Below the pieces are notes generated by a model. That model was not told the DNA's origin, ran no database searches, and saw nothing but the letters and a program-made list of their open reading frames with translations. The position numbers and the translations under genes were made by a program. From positions 1 through 64,000 of the forward strand of contig CAIVZZ010000006.1 of the NCBI GenBank assembly GCA_903910555.1: a stretch of 64,000 nt of DNA, in the 5' to 3' direction. This DNA comes from an uncultured Gemmatimonadota bacterium. GTDB taxonomy: Bacteria; Gemmatimonadota; Gemmatimonadetes; Gemmatimonadales; Gemmatimonadaceae. Shown here piece by piece: positions 1 through 8,416 of this stretch. Position 1 is the first letter of the stretch, and the number at the start of each line of letters is the position of its first letter.

Positions 1-146
1 ACGTCTAACTCGCGACCGACCTGCGTCAGCGTGCCGCCCGCGGCTCGTCGCTCGGCGGCCAATCGGACCGCTTCTGCTTTGAACTCCGCACTGAACTCGC
101 GGCGCTCACGCCGCCCAGCGGGTCCGGCTTTCCCTTTCGATTTCAT
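1..146 (-). CDS. IS3-type transposase OrfA, 5' part (runs off window start)
   Basis: The first 48 codons are visible, read from ATG at 146 toward position 1. The translation contains RREFSAEFKAEAVRLAAERR followed by TLTQVGRELDV, which is the helix-turn-helix start of IS3/IS911-type OrfA proteins that bind the ends of the insertion sequence. A strong Shine-Dalgarno (GGAGGTG on the minus strand, about 151-157) sits just before the start. The rest of the gene and any OrfB lie outside the window, so intactness cannot be judged. The neighbouring 11-bp tandem array and G-poor tract separate it from the czc-type operon. Confidence 0.8.
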   Translation of the reverse strand, partial: MKSKGKAGPAGRRERREFSAEFKAEAVRLAAERRAAGGTLTQVGRELD

Positions 147-216
147 GTGCCACCTCCGCTCCGAACTTAGAGCGAGTAAGGCGTCCACGAAATCGGGTGA
201 GGCTCACTCTCCCGCT

Positions 217-392
217 CAGCTCCCACTCAGCTCCCACTCAGCTCCCACTCAGCTCCCACTCAGCTCCCACTCAGCTCCCACTCAACTCCCACTCAACTCC
301 CACTCAACTCCCACTCAACTCCCACTCAACTCCCACTCAACTCCCACTTAACTCCCACTTAACTCCCACTTAACTCCCACTTAACTCCCACT
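217..392. repeat. 11-bp tandem repeat array, 16 units in three blocks
   Basis: The array has six units of CAGCTCCCACT (217-282), then six of CAACTCCCACT (283-348), then four of TAACTCCCACT (349-392). Each block differs from the previous one by one base, so the array records stepwise spread of point changes. The plus strand is almost free of G outside the CAG units. The minus strand, which is the 3' trailer of the RND pump gene, therefore carries sixteen GGG tracts spaced 11 bp apart. No long coding sequence is convincing here. Confidence 0.97.
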
Positions 393-509
393 CACCCTCA
401 CTCTCATTCCTCAAACTCCCTCTGATCTTACTCAAACTCATCCCTCCCTCTCATACTCAACTCTCATTCTCAACTCGCACTCACCTCTAACTCCCACTCA
501 TCTCGGCTC
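393..509. repeat. Degenerate CTCA-rich, G-poor tract
   Basis: Pyrimidine- and A-rich continuation of the 11-bp array, with scattered ACTC/CTCA words (for example CTAACTCCCACTCA near 487-500) but no exact period. It ends directly at the stop codon of the RND pump gene. It is probably decayed repeat; no gene or terminator hairpin is visible. Confidence 0.6.
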
Positions 510-3500
510 TTAGACCTCGAGCCTATCCCCCGGCCGCGCCGCCATTTCATAGAGCACCGGCATCAAGAAAACGCTGATCAAAAGTCGGGAGAACAGTCCT
601 CCCACAATCACCAGCGCAAACGGCCGCTGCGAGTCCGTTCCCACTCCCGTCGCCAGCGCCGCCGGCAACAGTCCGAACGCCGCCACGAGTGCCGTCATCA
701 TGATCGGCCGCAATCTCAGCATCGCGGCTTCGCGTGTCGCGTCTGCAATGCTCTTTCCCTCGAGCCTCAGTTCGTTCGCATACGAGATGTAAACGACCGC
801 CGTTTGCACCGACACACCAAACAGCGCGAGGAATCCAATACCCGATGAAACCGAGAGATGCGTTCCCGTCATCGCCAGCGCGAGCATTCCGCCGATCGGA
901 CCGGATAGAATGACACCAACGACCGTAATCACCGGGAACTTCACGTTCTGATAGAGCGCAAAAAGGAGCAGGAAAATCAGGCCGAAGGTGATCGGCAGCA
1001 CGATCAAGAGCTGACTGCGTGAAGACGTGTACTCCTCGTATTCGCCGCCCCACACGACTGAATATCCCGTCGGCACTTTGAACGCCTTCGCGATTTGTGC
1101 CTGTCCATCCTGCACAGCGCCCGCGAGATCGCGTCCTTCAACCGAATACTGAATGCCGATATACCGGCTGTTGTTTTGCCGGTAAATCAGCGCCGCACCG
1201 TCGGCCTGGCTGATCGTCGCGACTTCACGCAGCGGGATCTGACTCCCCGACGGCGTGCCGACGAGGATGTTGCCAATCTGTTCAGGTGTCGACCGGAACT
1301 GCGGCTGGAGTCGCACGACGAGATCAAATGTCTGCTCGCCCTGCACGACCTGCGTTGCGGCGCTTCCACCGATCGCCGCCTCGATCAGTCCGTTGATCGT
1401 CGCAGCGCTCAGTCCGTACCGCGCGAGCTTCGCACGGTCCACTGTCACCGTCAGCGACGGCTGGCCGAGTTCCTGCACGAGCGTCACGTTCGTGATGCCG
1501 CGCACTTTTTCGAGCAGGTGCTTCACCTCGAGCCCCTTCACCTGCAGCACGTTCAAGTCCGTGCCGAACACTTTCACGTCGAGCGAACTCTTCAGTCCCG
1601 TCTCCGCTTCGTCGACGGCGTCCTCTGCGGGCTGCGTGTAGTTGAACTGGATCCCGGGGAACTGCGCCAGTTTTTTGTCGACCTCGGCAATGAACTCGGG
1701 CTTCGTGCGGTATTTCCCCTTCCACTCGCCGTACGGCTTCAGGCCGACATAAAACTCCGCGTTGTAAAATCCCGTTGCGTCTGTGCCGCCGTCGTCGCGG
1801 CCATGCTCCGACGCGACATCGGTGACCTCGGGGAACGTCGCAAGAATCTTTCGCACCTGCGGTACGATCTTCGACGATTCCTCGAGCGAGATTGTGTACG
1901 GCATCGTCGCGCGCACCCACAGAGCGCCTTCGTCGAGCTTCGGCATGAACTCGGCGCCAACAGAGAGCGTCAGCGCTGCTGAAATCGCGAACAGGGCGGC
2001 ACTCCCCCACACAACAGCGCCGCGATGTGCGAGGCTCCAGCCGAGCAAACGTCCGTAGCGTTCCTTGATCCACTCGAACGCCGCGTTGCGCTTTTCTTCC
2101 ACGCCGCTCTTCAGCACCCACGAGCAGAGAAGAGGCACGAGCGTCAGCGTGAGCACGAGCGCGCCGATCAGTGCAAAAATTGTTGTATCGGCCATCGGCT
2201 TGAACAAACGGCCCGACGGTCCGGAGAGCACGTAGATCGGCAGGAAGCCCGCGACGATAACGGCGATCGCGTACACAATCGGGCGATCGACTTCGGCCGC
2301 CGCCTGGATGATCACGTCGCGCACTGACATCCCCGGCAGTCGTTTGTGCGCGAGTTGTCGATGGATGTTCTCCACCATCACCACCGCGCCATCGACGAGG
2401 ATACCAAAGTCGATCGCTCCAATCGACAGCAGATTGGCCGGGATGCTCTTGAGATCGAGACAGATGAACGCGAACAGCAGTGCGAGCGGAATCGTCGTTG
2501 CGACCACGAGTCCCGCACGAATGTCGAACAGGAAAAACACGAGTACGACGACCACCAGCACGATGCCGCGGAGAAGATTGTCTTCCACCACACGCGTCGT
2601 CAGCGCGATCAGATCCACGCGGTCGTAGAAGGTGTGGATCTTGACATCTTTCGGCAGGATGTGATCGTTCAGCTCCTTCGCTTTCGCCTCGGCGAGCTTC
2701 AGCACCGTCTGCGCCTGCTCACCGGTGCGCATCAGGATCACGCCTTCGACAGCGTCATCGCGATCGTTGAAACCGAACTGGCCGAGTCGCGGTGCGTAGC
2801 CGATCACCACGGTGCCGATGTCTTTGACCAGGACCGGAATCCCGTTCGACGCGGTCGTGATGACGACGTCGCCGATGTCTTCGGTGGTGGTCAGTCGCGC
2901 GAGGCCGCGGACATAGTAGAACTGTCCGCCCTCGGAGTAGAAACCGCCGCCCGAGTTGTCGTTGTTCGCGCCGAGTGCATTCGAGACATCCGAAATCGCG
3001 AGACCCGCACCGGCGAGTTTGGTCGGATCGACGAGCACCTGATACTGCATCGTCTGCCCGCCGAGGTTGGCCATGTCGGCCACGCCGGGGACACTCTTGA
3101 ACGCTTTTGTGAGGATCCAATCGTTGATGACCTTCAGCTCCATTGCCGAGCGGTCCGGACTGTCGAGCACGTAGCGGTACACCAATCCTGATGGCGAGAA
3201 GAGCGGCGCAACGCTCGCGCTCACGCCGGCGGGCATTGTTGCGTCCGGCAGATGCTCGAACACACGCTGCCGCGCGAAGTACGGATCGGTGCCATCGCGG
3301 AACGTCATGATGACGTCGGAAAGGCCGTAGAGCGAAATGGAGCGCACGACTTTCACGCGCTCGACGCCGTTCATCTCCGTTTCGATCGGTACGGTCACGA
3401 GCCGCTCGACTTCTTCGGCTGCCTTGCCCGGCCACTGCGTGATGATCTCGACCATCGGCGGCGACAAGTCCGGATACGCGTCGACGGGCAAACGGCCGAA

Positions 3501-3656
3501 CGAGTAGATACCGGTGCCGATCAGGACGAGCGCGCCGATGACGACGAGGAATTTCTGATTGAGCGCGCCGCGAACGATTTTATTCGCGAAGGACGGCTCG
3601 TCTCCCGGCAGCCCGTGAGGCGCGCCGGTTCCGGGTGTCTCGTGTGGATCGCTCAC
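510..3656 (-). CDS. Heavy-metal efflux RND permease, CusA/CzcA family
   Basis: 1048-residue inner-membrane proton antiporter that exports metal ions through a tripartite channel. The length and the two halves of repeated transmembrane segments and periplasmic porter loops fit the HME-RND family. Around residues 416-428 the TM4 motif reads DFGILVDGAVVMVEN. From memory of the family signatures, this DFG-x3-DGA-x3-VEN form is that of divalent-cation (Zn/Co/Cd) pumps rather than the AIG-DAA-IEN form of Cu/Ag pumps. The start is GTG at 3656, overlapping the adaptor stop as GTGA, so the two are translationally coupled. It is the last gene of the outer-membrane-factor, adaptor, pump operon. Substrate is inferred, not shown. 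Confidence 0.93.
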   Translation of the reverse strand: MSDPHETPGTGAPHGLPGDEPSFANKIVRGALNQKFLVVIGALVLIGTGIYSFGRLPVDAYPDLSPPMVEIITQWPGKAAEEVERLVTVPIETEMNGVERVKVVRSISLYGLSDVIMTFRDGTDPYFARQRVFEHLPDATMPAGVSASVAPLFSPSGLVYRYVLDSPDRSAMELKVINDWILTKAFKSVPGVADMANLGGQTMQYQVLVDPTKLAGAGLAISDVSNALGANNDNSGGGFYSEGGQFYYVRGLARLTTTEDIGDVVITTASNGIPVLVKDIGTVVIGYAPRLGQFGFNDRDDAVEGVILMRTGEQAQTVLKLAEAKAKELNDHILPKDVKIHTFYDRVDLIALTTRVVEDNLLRGIVLVVVVLVFFLFDIRAGLVVATTIPLALLFAFICLDLKSIPANLLSIGAIDFGILVDGAVVMVENIHRQLAHKRLPGMSVRDVIIQAAAEVDRPIVYAIAVIVAGFLPIYVLSGPSGRLFKPMADTTIFALIGALVLTLTLVPLLCSWVLKSGVEEKRNAAFEWIKERYGRLLGWSLAHRGAVVWGSAALFAISAALTLSVGAEFMPKLDEGALWVRATMPYTISLEESSKIVPQVRKILATFPEVTDVASEHGRDDGGTDATGFYNAEFYVGLKPYGEWKGKYRTKPEFIAEVDKKLAQFPGIQFNYTQPAEDAVDEAETGLKSSLDVKVFGTDLNVLQVKGLEVKHLLEKVRGITNVTLVQELGQPSLTVTVDRAKLARYGLSAATINGLIEAAIGGSAATQVVQGEQTFDLVVRLQPQFRSTPEQIGNILVGTPSGSQIPLREVATISQADGAALIYRQNNSRYIGIQYSVEGRDLAGAVQDGQAQIAKAFKVPTGYSVVWGGEYEEYTSSRSQLLIVLPITFGLIFLLLFALYQNVKFPVITVVGVILSGPIGGMLALAMTGTHLSVSSGIGFLALFGVSVQTAVVYISYANELRLEGKSIADATREAAMLRLRPIMMTALVAAFGLLPAALATGVGTDSQRPFALVIVGGLFSRLLISVFLMPVLYEMAARPGDRLEV

Positions 3657-4819
3657 TGATTCTCCGCGAACTGCACGAAGAGTGCGCCGTCACCGACGAC
3701 TTTATCTCCGGCGGCAAGCCCCGTGAGGATTTCATAGCGGTCGGCGAGACGAAGCCCCAGGTTGACGCGGCGGCGCACGAAGCCACCGTCGGCGGCAACC
3801 ACGAAGACGAACGGCAGATTGTCATCATCGCGAAGCACCGCGGCCACGGGCACGAGCAGTCCGCTCCGTTCCTGACGCGAATGAATCACGACGCGGACAA
3901 ACAGGTCGCGCTTCAGCAGCTGCCCGGGGTTCTCGGCGACGATGCGCACTGAAGTCGCCTTCGTACCCGGATCGACGATTGGCGCCACGTAGTCCACGAC
4001 GCCATGCACTGCTTTCGTCGACGCGTCCGTCATGATGTCGACGCTCTCACCTTTCGTCACGAGCGGAATGTCCGCGGCGTAGACGCTTGCCATGACCCAC
4101 ATCGAGCTCAGATCGGCAATAGTGAACGCCGCCGTTGTACCGGCCGTGAGAAACTGTCCCGGGTTGATGAGCTTCTCGACGACCGTTCCGGGGATCGTCG
4201 CGACGATCGTGCCCTGCACAGGCGTGGTGCGCGTGCCATCGCGAATGGAAGTGATCGTTGCTTCGTCGACGCCGAGCGACTGCATCGCGAGCATCGCGGC
4301 CTCGCGGTCGGCTTCGGCGGATGCATTGTCGGAGCGCGCCTGATCGAGATCGGTGCGCGCGAGCGCGTCGTTCTTGAACAGTTGCTCGTCGAGCTTGAGG
4401 ATTCGCGCCGCGTTGTGCACGGCCGTTTCGGCTTTGCGATACGTGGCGACAGCCGCCGCAAAGTCCGGTGAAGCGACGTTCGCGAGTGCCTGACCGGCGG
4501 TGACCTCAGTGCCAAGCGTCACGAGGATTCGCGACACGGGTCCGGATACGGCGGAGAGCACCTGCGTCGACTTATCGCCGTTGAACGCGACGGTACCGGT
4601 CACCTCGAGCAGCGGCGCGAAGTTCTCTTTCGCGAGCGTGATGATCTTGAGTTTGGTTTTCTGCTCGTCGGTGACTTTGAACGACGTCGGTTTCGTCGCA
4701 GCTGCGGCGACCGCAGCATCGGGCTTGCCGCCGCAGCCGGCGGCGAATGCGATCAGCACGGCGCACGCACAGGCGGAGAACGCGGGGCGCGTGACGGGGA
4801 TGAGCAGTGGCGTACTCAC
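3653..4819 (-). CDS. Periplasmic adaptor (membrane fusion) lipoprotein of the RND efflux system, CusB/CzcB type
   Basis: 388 residues. The N-terminus has a hydrophobic stretch ending LIAFAAGC, a lipobox, so it is probably an inner-membrane lipoprotein. The remainder fits HlyD/CusB adaptors: a barrel-sandwich hybrid split by an alpha-helical hairpin (about residues 100-190, rich in A/E/D/R), then beta-barrel and membrane-proximal domains. It links the pump to the TolC-like channel. The start is GTG at 4819 overlapping the upstream stop (GTGA), and its stop overlaps the pump start the same way, so stoichiometry is probably set by coupling. Confidence 0.9.
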   Translation of the reverse strand: MSTPLLIPVTRPAFSACACAVLIAFAAGCGGKPDAAVAAAATKPTSFKVTDEQKTKLKIITLAKENFAPLLEVTGTVAFNGDKSTQVLSAVSGPVSRILVTLGTEVTAGQALANVASPDFAAAVATYRKAETAVHNAARILKLDEQLFKNDALARTDLDQARSDNASAEADREAAMLAMQSLGVDEATITSIRDGTRTTPVQGTIVATIPGTVVEKLINPGQFLTAGTTAAFTIADLSSMWVMASVYAADIPLVTKGESVDIMTDASTKAVHGVVDYVAPIVDPGTKATSVRIVAENPGQLLKRDLFVRVVIHSRQERSGLLVPVAAVLRDDDNLPFVFVVAADGGFVRRRVNLGLRLADRYEILTGLAAGDKVVGDGALFVQFAENQ

Positions 4820-6123
4820 TTGGAAGCTCCGGGGGCGAACGTGGAGAGCGGCACGCCGGCGGCGCGCTCGAGGTCGGACCGCGCCGAGTTGGCGGCGGCG
4901 AGTGCATCGGCATACTGGCTTTCGGCCGCGAGCAGCACGGTGCGGGCGGTGAGCACATCGAGCGCGGAGAGTCCGCCGAGCGCGTAGCTCGACGTCGCGA
5001 CGCGATACGCCTCGCGCGCGGATGGCAGCAGCTGGTCGCGAATGAAAAGCACCTGACGCAGCGCCGCGTCTGCTGTCGCGAACGAAACGCGAACATCCTG
5101 TGCGACACCGGCCCGTGTATCGCGCAGCGTGGCTTCAAGCTCGAGCTCACGATGATGCGTTTCGGCGAAGTCACCTTTCGTATGCTGCCAGAAGAACACC
5201 GGGATCGGCATTGAGAGGCCGAGCGTGTAGGTGGTGTTCGAGTTCCAGGCGGGATCGCCGTAGTCGCGATTTGCGCCGGCGGTGATGTCGGGAGTGAAGG
5301 CGAGTTCTTTGGTGAGCGACGTGTTGGCCTTTGCACCGCGCAGCTGCGCGTCGAGCGCGAGGATCTCCGGTCTCGAGCGGAGCGCCGTCTGTTCGATCGC
5401 TTTCACATCGGGAAGCGCGTCGGGCGCGGTGAGTGAATCAACGGCGAGAATCGGCAGCCCGAGCGGACGGCCGAGCATCCGATTCAGCGCCGCCTCGGCG
5501 TTGGTGACATCGCGCGCATTGCCGATGAGATCGTTGTCGGCCGACGCGAGACTGACCGTTGCATTGATCACATCGAGGCGCGCGACGGTACCGGCGTTGA
5601 ACCGTGCCTGCGTGCGCTGGAGAAAGTCTGCGGCGAGCTGGCGGGCTTCGGTGAAGTCGCGGCGGTGCAGTCTCGTGACGAGCACCGAGTCGTACACGCG
5701 CCCGGCCTGCGATGCGATCTGCTGCTGCACGAGCCGGAACTGCGCTTCGGATGCGTGAATGTTCTCGTTGCCGATCATATTCCGCAGCCGGAATTTATCG
5801 GGGAAGGGAACGACGATGCCGAGGCTCACCGGCCGCGAGGGCGCCGAGCCGATCGCACTGAAACGGGTCAGTGAATCGAGCGAGCCGGAGAGAGTCGGAT
5901 CGGGAATCGCGATCCCTTCGATGCGCTGCGCGCGCACCTGCAACGTCTGCTCGCGCGCGATTTCCAATTGTGGATTCGCGAGGAGCGACGTGGCAATTGC
6001 CTGCCGCCTGGTGATGCGCAGTGTATCGGCAGCGGGATCTCCGCCGACGGCCTGCGCACGTTGTTGTGCGGATGCCGTTCCGGCGACGAGCGCCAGCGCG
6101 GCCATCCAGATGGACGTTCGCAT
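4816..6123 (-). CDS. TolC/CzcC-like outer membrane efflux protein
   Basis: 435 residues from ATG 6123, chosen over a longer frame from 6174 because it gives a clean signal peptide (MRTSIWMAALALVAGTASAQ) and has AAGGA spaced correctly upstream. Two repeats of long helical segments with heptad character (about residues 40-220 and 230-430) match the OEP fold: trimeric beta-barrel plus periplasmic alpha-tunnel. It is the first gene of the czcCBA-type operon and ends by overlapping the adaptor start (GTGA). A hairpin lies about 30-55 nt upstream of the start. Confidence 0.88.
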   Translation of the reverse strand: MRTSIWMAALALVAGTASAQQRAQAVGGDPAADTLRITRRQAIATSLLANPQLEIAREQTLQVRAQRIEGIAIPDPTLSGSLDSLTRFSAIGSAPSRPVSLGIVVPFPDKFRLRNMIGNENIHASEAQFRLVQQQIASQAGRVYDSVLVTRLHRRDFTEARQLAADFLQRTQARFNAGTVARLDVINATVSLASADNDLIGNARDVTNAEAALNRMLGRPLGLPILAVDSLTAPDALPDVKAIEQTALRSRPEILALDAQLRGAKANTSLTKELAFTPDITAGANRDYGDPAWNSNTTYTLGLSMPIPVFFWQHTKGDFAETHHRELELEATLRDTRAGVAQDVRVSFATADAALRQVLFIRDQLLPSAREAYRVATSSYALGGLSALDVLTARTVLLAAESQYADALAAANSARSDLERAAGVPLSTFAPGASK

Positions 6124-6154
6124 GCGTTCCTTGGGGTTTGTTTGCAGAGTGCAA

Positions 6155-6177
6155 CGCGGTGGATAACGATCCACGCG
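6155..6177. promoter_or_regulatory. Dyad/hairpin upstream of the RND operon
   Basis: GTGGAT (6159-6164), loop AACG, ATCCAC (6169-6174), extended by CGC/GCG outside one bulged G. It lies in the 110-bp gap between the small Cys/His gene (6234-6587) and the TolC-like start at 6123, on the same transcript orientation. It could be an operator for a metal sensor or an RNA hairpin; there is no T-tract, so an intrinsic terminator is unlikely. Confidence 0.4.
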
Positions 6178-6233
6178 CCTTGATGAAGCTGGAGCACGCC
6201 AGTGGCGCGCTCAGTCCCTGGGCCGCCGCGAAC

Positions 6234-6587
6234 TCAGGTGAGCTGCGGCGGGGCGCGGGGAAGTACCGTTGCGTCTGTGCGACGGACGGGTGCCACCGGT
6301 GCGGCAAGCGCGGCTGCGGTGTGAACGCGCTCGCCGATGATCGGCGGCGAACTCTGCGCGAGCGCGGCGTGCAGCGAGCGGACCGCGCACACAGCGCAGG
6401 TCGTTTCGTCGTGCTGATACTTGTGCTGCGCTCCTCGGTCCTCGGCATGCGCACCCATGCGTCCCTTTTCGCTCGGCTCGATCAGCGGAGAGAGCGTAAT
6501 CGCGCCTTGCAACGCGAACAGCAGCACCAGCGCGAGCTGGCGAAGCCATCCGGATTGGCGGCGCAGGGGAGCGAATTGAGGGCGCAT
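6234..6587 (-). CDS. Small exported Cys/His protein of unknown function
   Basis: 117 residues starting at ATG 6587. An N-terminal hydrophobic segment (about residues 16-35, LALVLLFALQGAITLSPL) is followed by a polar region with HKYQHDETTCAVCAVRSLHA near residues 54-73 and a Pro/Ala/Arg-rich tail. The paired Cys and clustered His suggest metal binding, as in DUF2946-like proteins found next to copper/metal genes; the family assignment is tentative. It lies upstream of, and co-directional with, the RND efflux operon and divergent from the outer-membrane protein at 6640. A second protein of the same plan is at 7924-8280. Confidence 0.62.
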   Translation of the reverse strand: MRPQFAPLRRQSGWLRQLALVLLFALQGAITLSPLIEPSEKGRMGAHAEDRGAQHKYQHDETTCAVCAVRSLHAALAQSSPPIIGERVHTAAALAAPVAPVRRTDATVLPRAPPQLT

Positions 6588-6639
6588 CGAGTACTGAGCC
6601 TACGCAGAGTGTGCGAGAAACGCTAGAGAACCGCTTATT

Positions 6640-7881
6640 ATGGGAGTTATGCGCCTCATCGCGGCCCTCGGTCTCGCCGTACTTCTGCTTCGTCCGCTGG
6701 GCGCCCAGTCCGCGACGCCGGTCCCGGCGATTGAGGGTACGGCGGGGGACTGGAAGTTGATGTTTCAGGGGATCGCGTTCGTCCAGTATGACAATCAGGG
6801 CGGGCCCCGCGGCGCGAGCCAGGTGGGGAGCCTCAATTGGGCGATGCTCATGGCAACGCACGCGCTGGGCGATGGGCAACTCCAATTGCGCGCGATGCTC
6901 AGCCTGGATCCACTCGGCGTGGGAGGGAGCGGGTATCCGTTGTTGCTGCAAAGCGGAGAATCGTACAACGGGGAGCCGCTGCACGATCGCCAGCATCCGC
7001 ACGATGCGTTCATGGAGATCGGAGTGAAGTATCAGCGCCAACTGTCAAAGGCGATCGGGCTTTCGCTGTACGCAGCGCCCGCCGGTGAACCGGCGCTTGG
7101 CCCGGTGGCGTTCATCATGCGGCCGTCGGCGATCGACAATCCCGTCGCGCCGATAGGTCACCATTGGCAGGATGCGACCCACGTCTCGTTCGGCGTGTTG
7201 ACCGCTGGCGTTTTCACGAAGCGATGGACACTGGACGGATCGTGGTTCAATGGACGTGAGCCCGACGACCAGCGCTGGAACTTCGATCCGATCAAACTCG
7301 ACTCGTATTCGGCGCGGCTCGGCTTTTCACCGGACGCGCATTGGAGCCTCAGCGCATCGTACGGTTATCTCAATAGTCCGGAGCAGTCGGCGCCGACAGT
7401 TTCCGAGCATCGTGCGGTCGGGTCGATCGCGTACGGCACTGCTGTCGGAATGGAAGGACAGTGGAGTTCAACGCTGATTTGGGGCGGCAATGGCCGCGAT
7501 CACGAGTCACTGTCGAGCAGCGTCCTCGGCGAGACCGAGCTTTCGATCGACGCCCGCAACTCATTCATTGTGCGGGCAGAATATGTCACGAAGAGCGCTG
7601 CGGAACTTGTGTTGGACTCGGCGCCGTTCGCCACTGCGGCGAAGCGCAGCTTCGACGTGGGTGAGCTTTCGCTCGGATACGTGCGCGAAATCAAAAAGTG
7701 GGGCCGGGGCACGCTCGGGATTGGCGTGCTCGGCACGGTGAACTTCGTCCCGGTCGCGTTGCAGACCGCGTACGGCTCGACGACACCGCTCGGCGCGATG
7801 ATCTTCGTGCGAATCCGTCCGCGCGCATCGGGAATGGCGGGGATGGACATGGAGCACATGAACTCCTCCAACGCGCGGTAG
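6640..7881 (+). CDS. Outer-membrane beta-barrel-like protein with Met/His-rich tail
   Basis: 413 residues. A signal peptide (residues 1-22, ending LRPLGAQS) is followed by alternating amphipathic strands with many aromatic residues and the pattern of a 12-16-strand barrel (for example HWSLSASYGYLNSPEQSAP). The C-terminus reads GMAGMDMEHMNSSNAR, a Met/His cluster typical of copper-binding tails. No family name is claimed. ATG 6640 is used; an in-frame ATG at 6649 is possible. It stands between two small Cys/His exported proteins and divergent from the metal efflux operon, which supports a role in metal handling at the outer membrane. Confidence 0.75.
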   Translation: MGVMRLIAALGLAVLLLRPLGAQSATPVPAIEGTAGDWKLMFQGIAFVQYDNQGGPRGASQVGSLNWAMLMATHALGDGQLQLRAMLSLDPLGVGGSGYPLLLQSGESYNGEPLHDRQHPHDAFMEIGVKYQRQLSKAIGLSLYAAPAGEPALGPVAFIMRPSAIDNPVAPIGHHWQDATHVSFGVLTAGVFTKRWTLDGSWFNGREPDDQRWNFDPIKLDSYSARLGFSPDAHWSLSASYGYLNSPEQSAPTVSEHRAVGSIAYGTAVGMEGQWSSTLIWGGNGRDHESLSSSVLGETELSIDARNSFIVRAEYVTKSAAELVLDSAPFATAAKRSFDVGELSLGYVREIKKWGRGTLGIGVLGTVNFVPVALQTAYGSTTPLGAMIFVRIRPRASGMAGMDMEHMNSSNAR

Positions 7882-7923
7882 CCACGCGATAACGTTGCGC
7901 GTTCGCATTTCGTATTTACTTTG

Positions 7924-8280
7924 ATGCGCATGCGCCGCCTGTCACCAGTGAGCCGGATTCTGATCGCCGCCATTGCATTCGTGCAGATGGCGGTGCCGGC
8001 GCTTGCGGTCGTTGCAGACGCGCAGCTGCTCGCGGATTCCGGTGGTGCGCCGCAGGTCCACATTGAAGATCACACGCAGAAGAGCTGCCGTCCGGTTCAC
8101 CCGGACGATTGTGCGCTCTGCCAGCTGCTCACGCATTTCTCGGCGCCCCGCGGATCCGCGCCCGAGCTGCCCGTTGCAACCGGCGCGAGCTGCGCGGCAC
8201 ACGAAGGTCCTTCACTTCATCTCGCCTCGATCTCCCGTGCGCAGCAGCGTACGCGCGCCCCGCCCGTCAGCCTGAGCTGA
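7924..8280 (+). CDS. Small exported Cys/His protein, second copy of the plan
   Basis: 118 residues. A hydrophobic N-terminus (about residues 10-30, ILIAAIAFVQMAVPALAVV) is followed by KSCRPVHPDDCALCQLLTH near residues 57-75, then a variable tail with one more Cys. The layout (membrane or signal segment, then H/C-x2-C, then variable tail) repeats that of the protein at 6234-6587, though sequence identity is low. ATG 7924 is preferred to TTG 7921; no clear Shine-Dalgarno is seen. It lies 42 bp after the barrel protein and before the TonB receptor, so co-transcription is likely. Confidence 0.6.
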   Translation: MRMRRLSPVSRILIAAIAFVQMAVPALAVVADAQLLADSGGAPQVHIEDHTQKSCRPVHPDDCALCQLLTHFSAPRGSAPELPVATGASCAAHEGPSLHLASISRAQQRTRAPPVSLS

Positions 8281-8416
8281 CTTTCGCCGCACGGCCGATT
8301 CCCGGCCGTCGCGCGCGCACAAAAACAATTACTGAAGACGCTCTCCCGGACTCCGGGGGCCGTCGTGCGCGCCGCCATGCGGATCTCTCAGGCAATTTGA
8401 TTTTCGGGAGCAAACC
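8281..8416. other. Intergenic leader of the TonB receptor with two small hairpins
   Basis: ACGGCCG-attcc-CGGCCGT (8291-8309) and a CCCGG-act-CCGGG stem near 8344-8358. There is no T-tract after either and no recognised riboswitch signature. The Shine-Dalgarno GGGAG at about 8406-8410 serves the GTG start at 8417. Confidence 0.35.

Noticed and set aside
31-351. 106-residue frame reading through the 11-bp array (QLPLSSHSAPT repeats)
   Set aside because: Translated repeat opposite the transposase start; no ribosome-binding site and no sense upstream of the array.
217-392. CRISPR array
   Set aside because: Units are contiguous 11-mers without unique spacers and there are no cas genes.
2346-3191. 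281-residue open frame opposite the RND pump gene
   Set aside because: Antisense shadow; Arg/His/Asp-rich composition and no family features, while the minus-strand pump is unmistakable.
8281-8416. Cobalamin or other riboswitch before the TonB receptor
   Set aside because: Small hairpins only; no B12-box or other conserved core found by eye.
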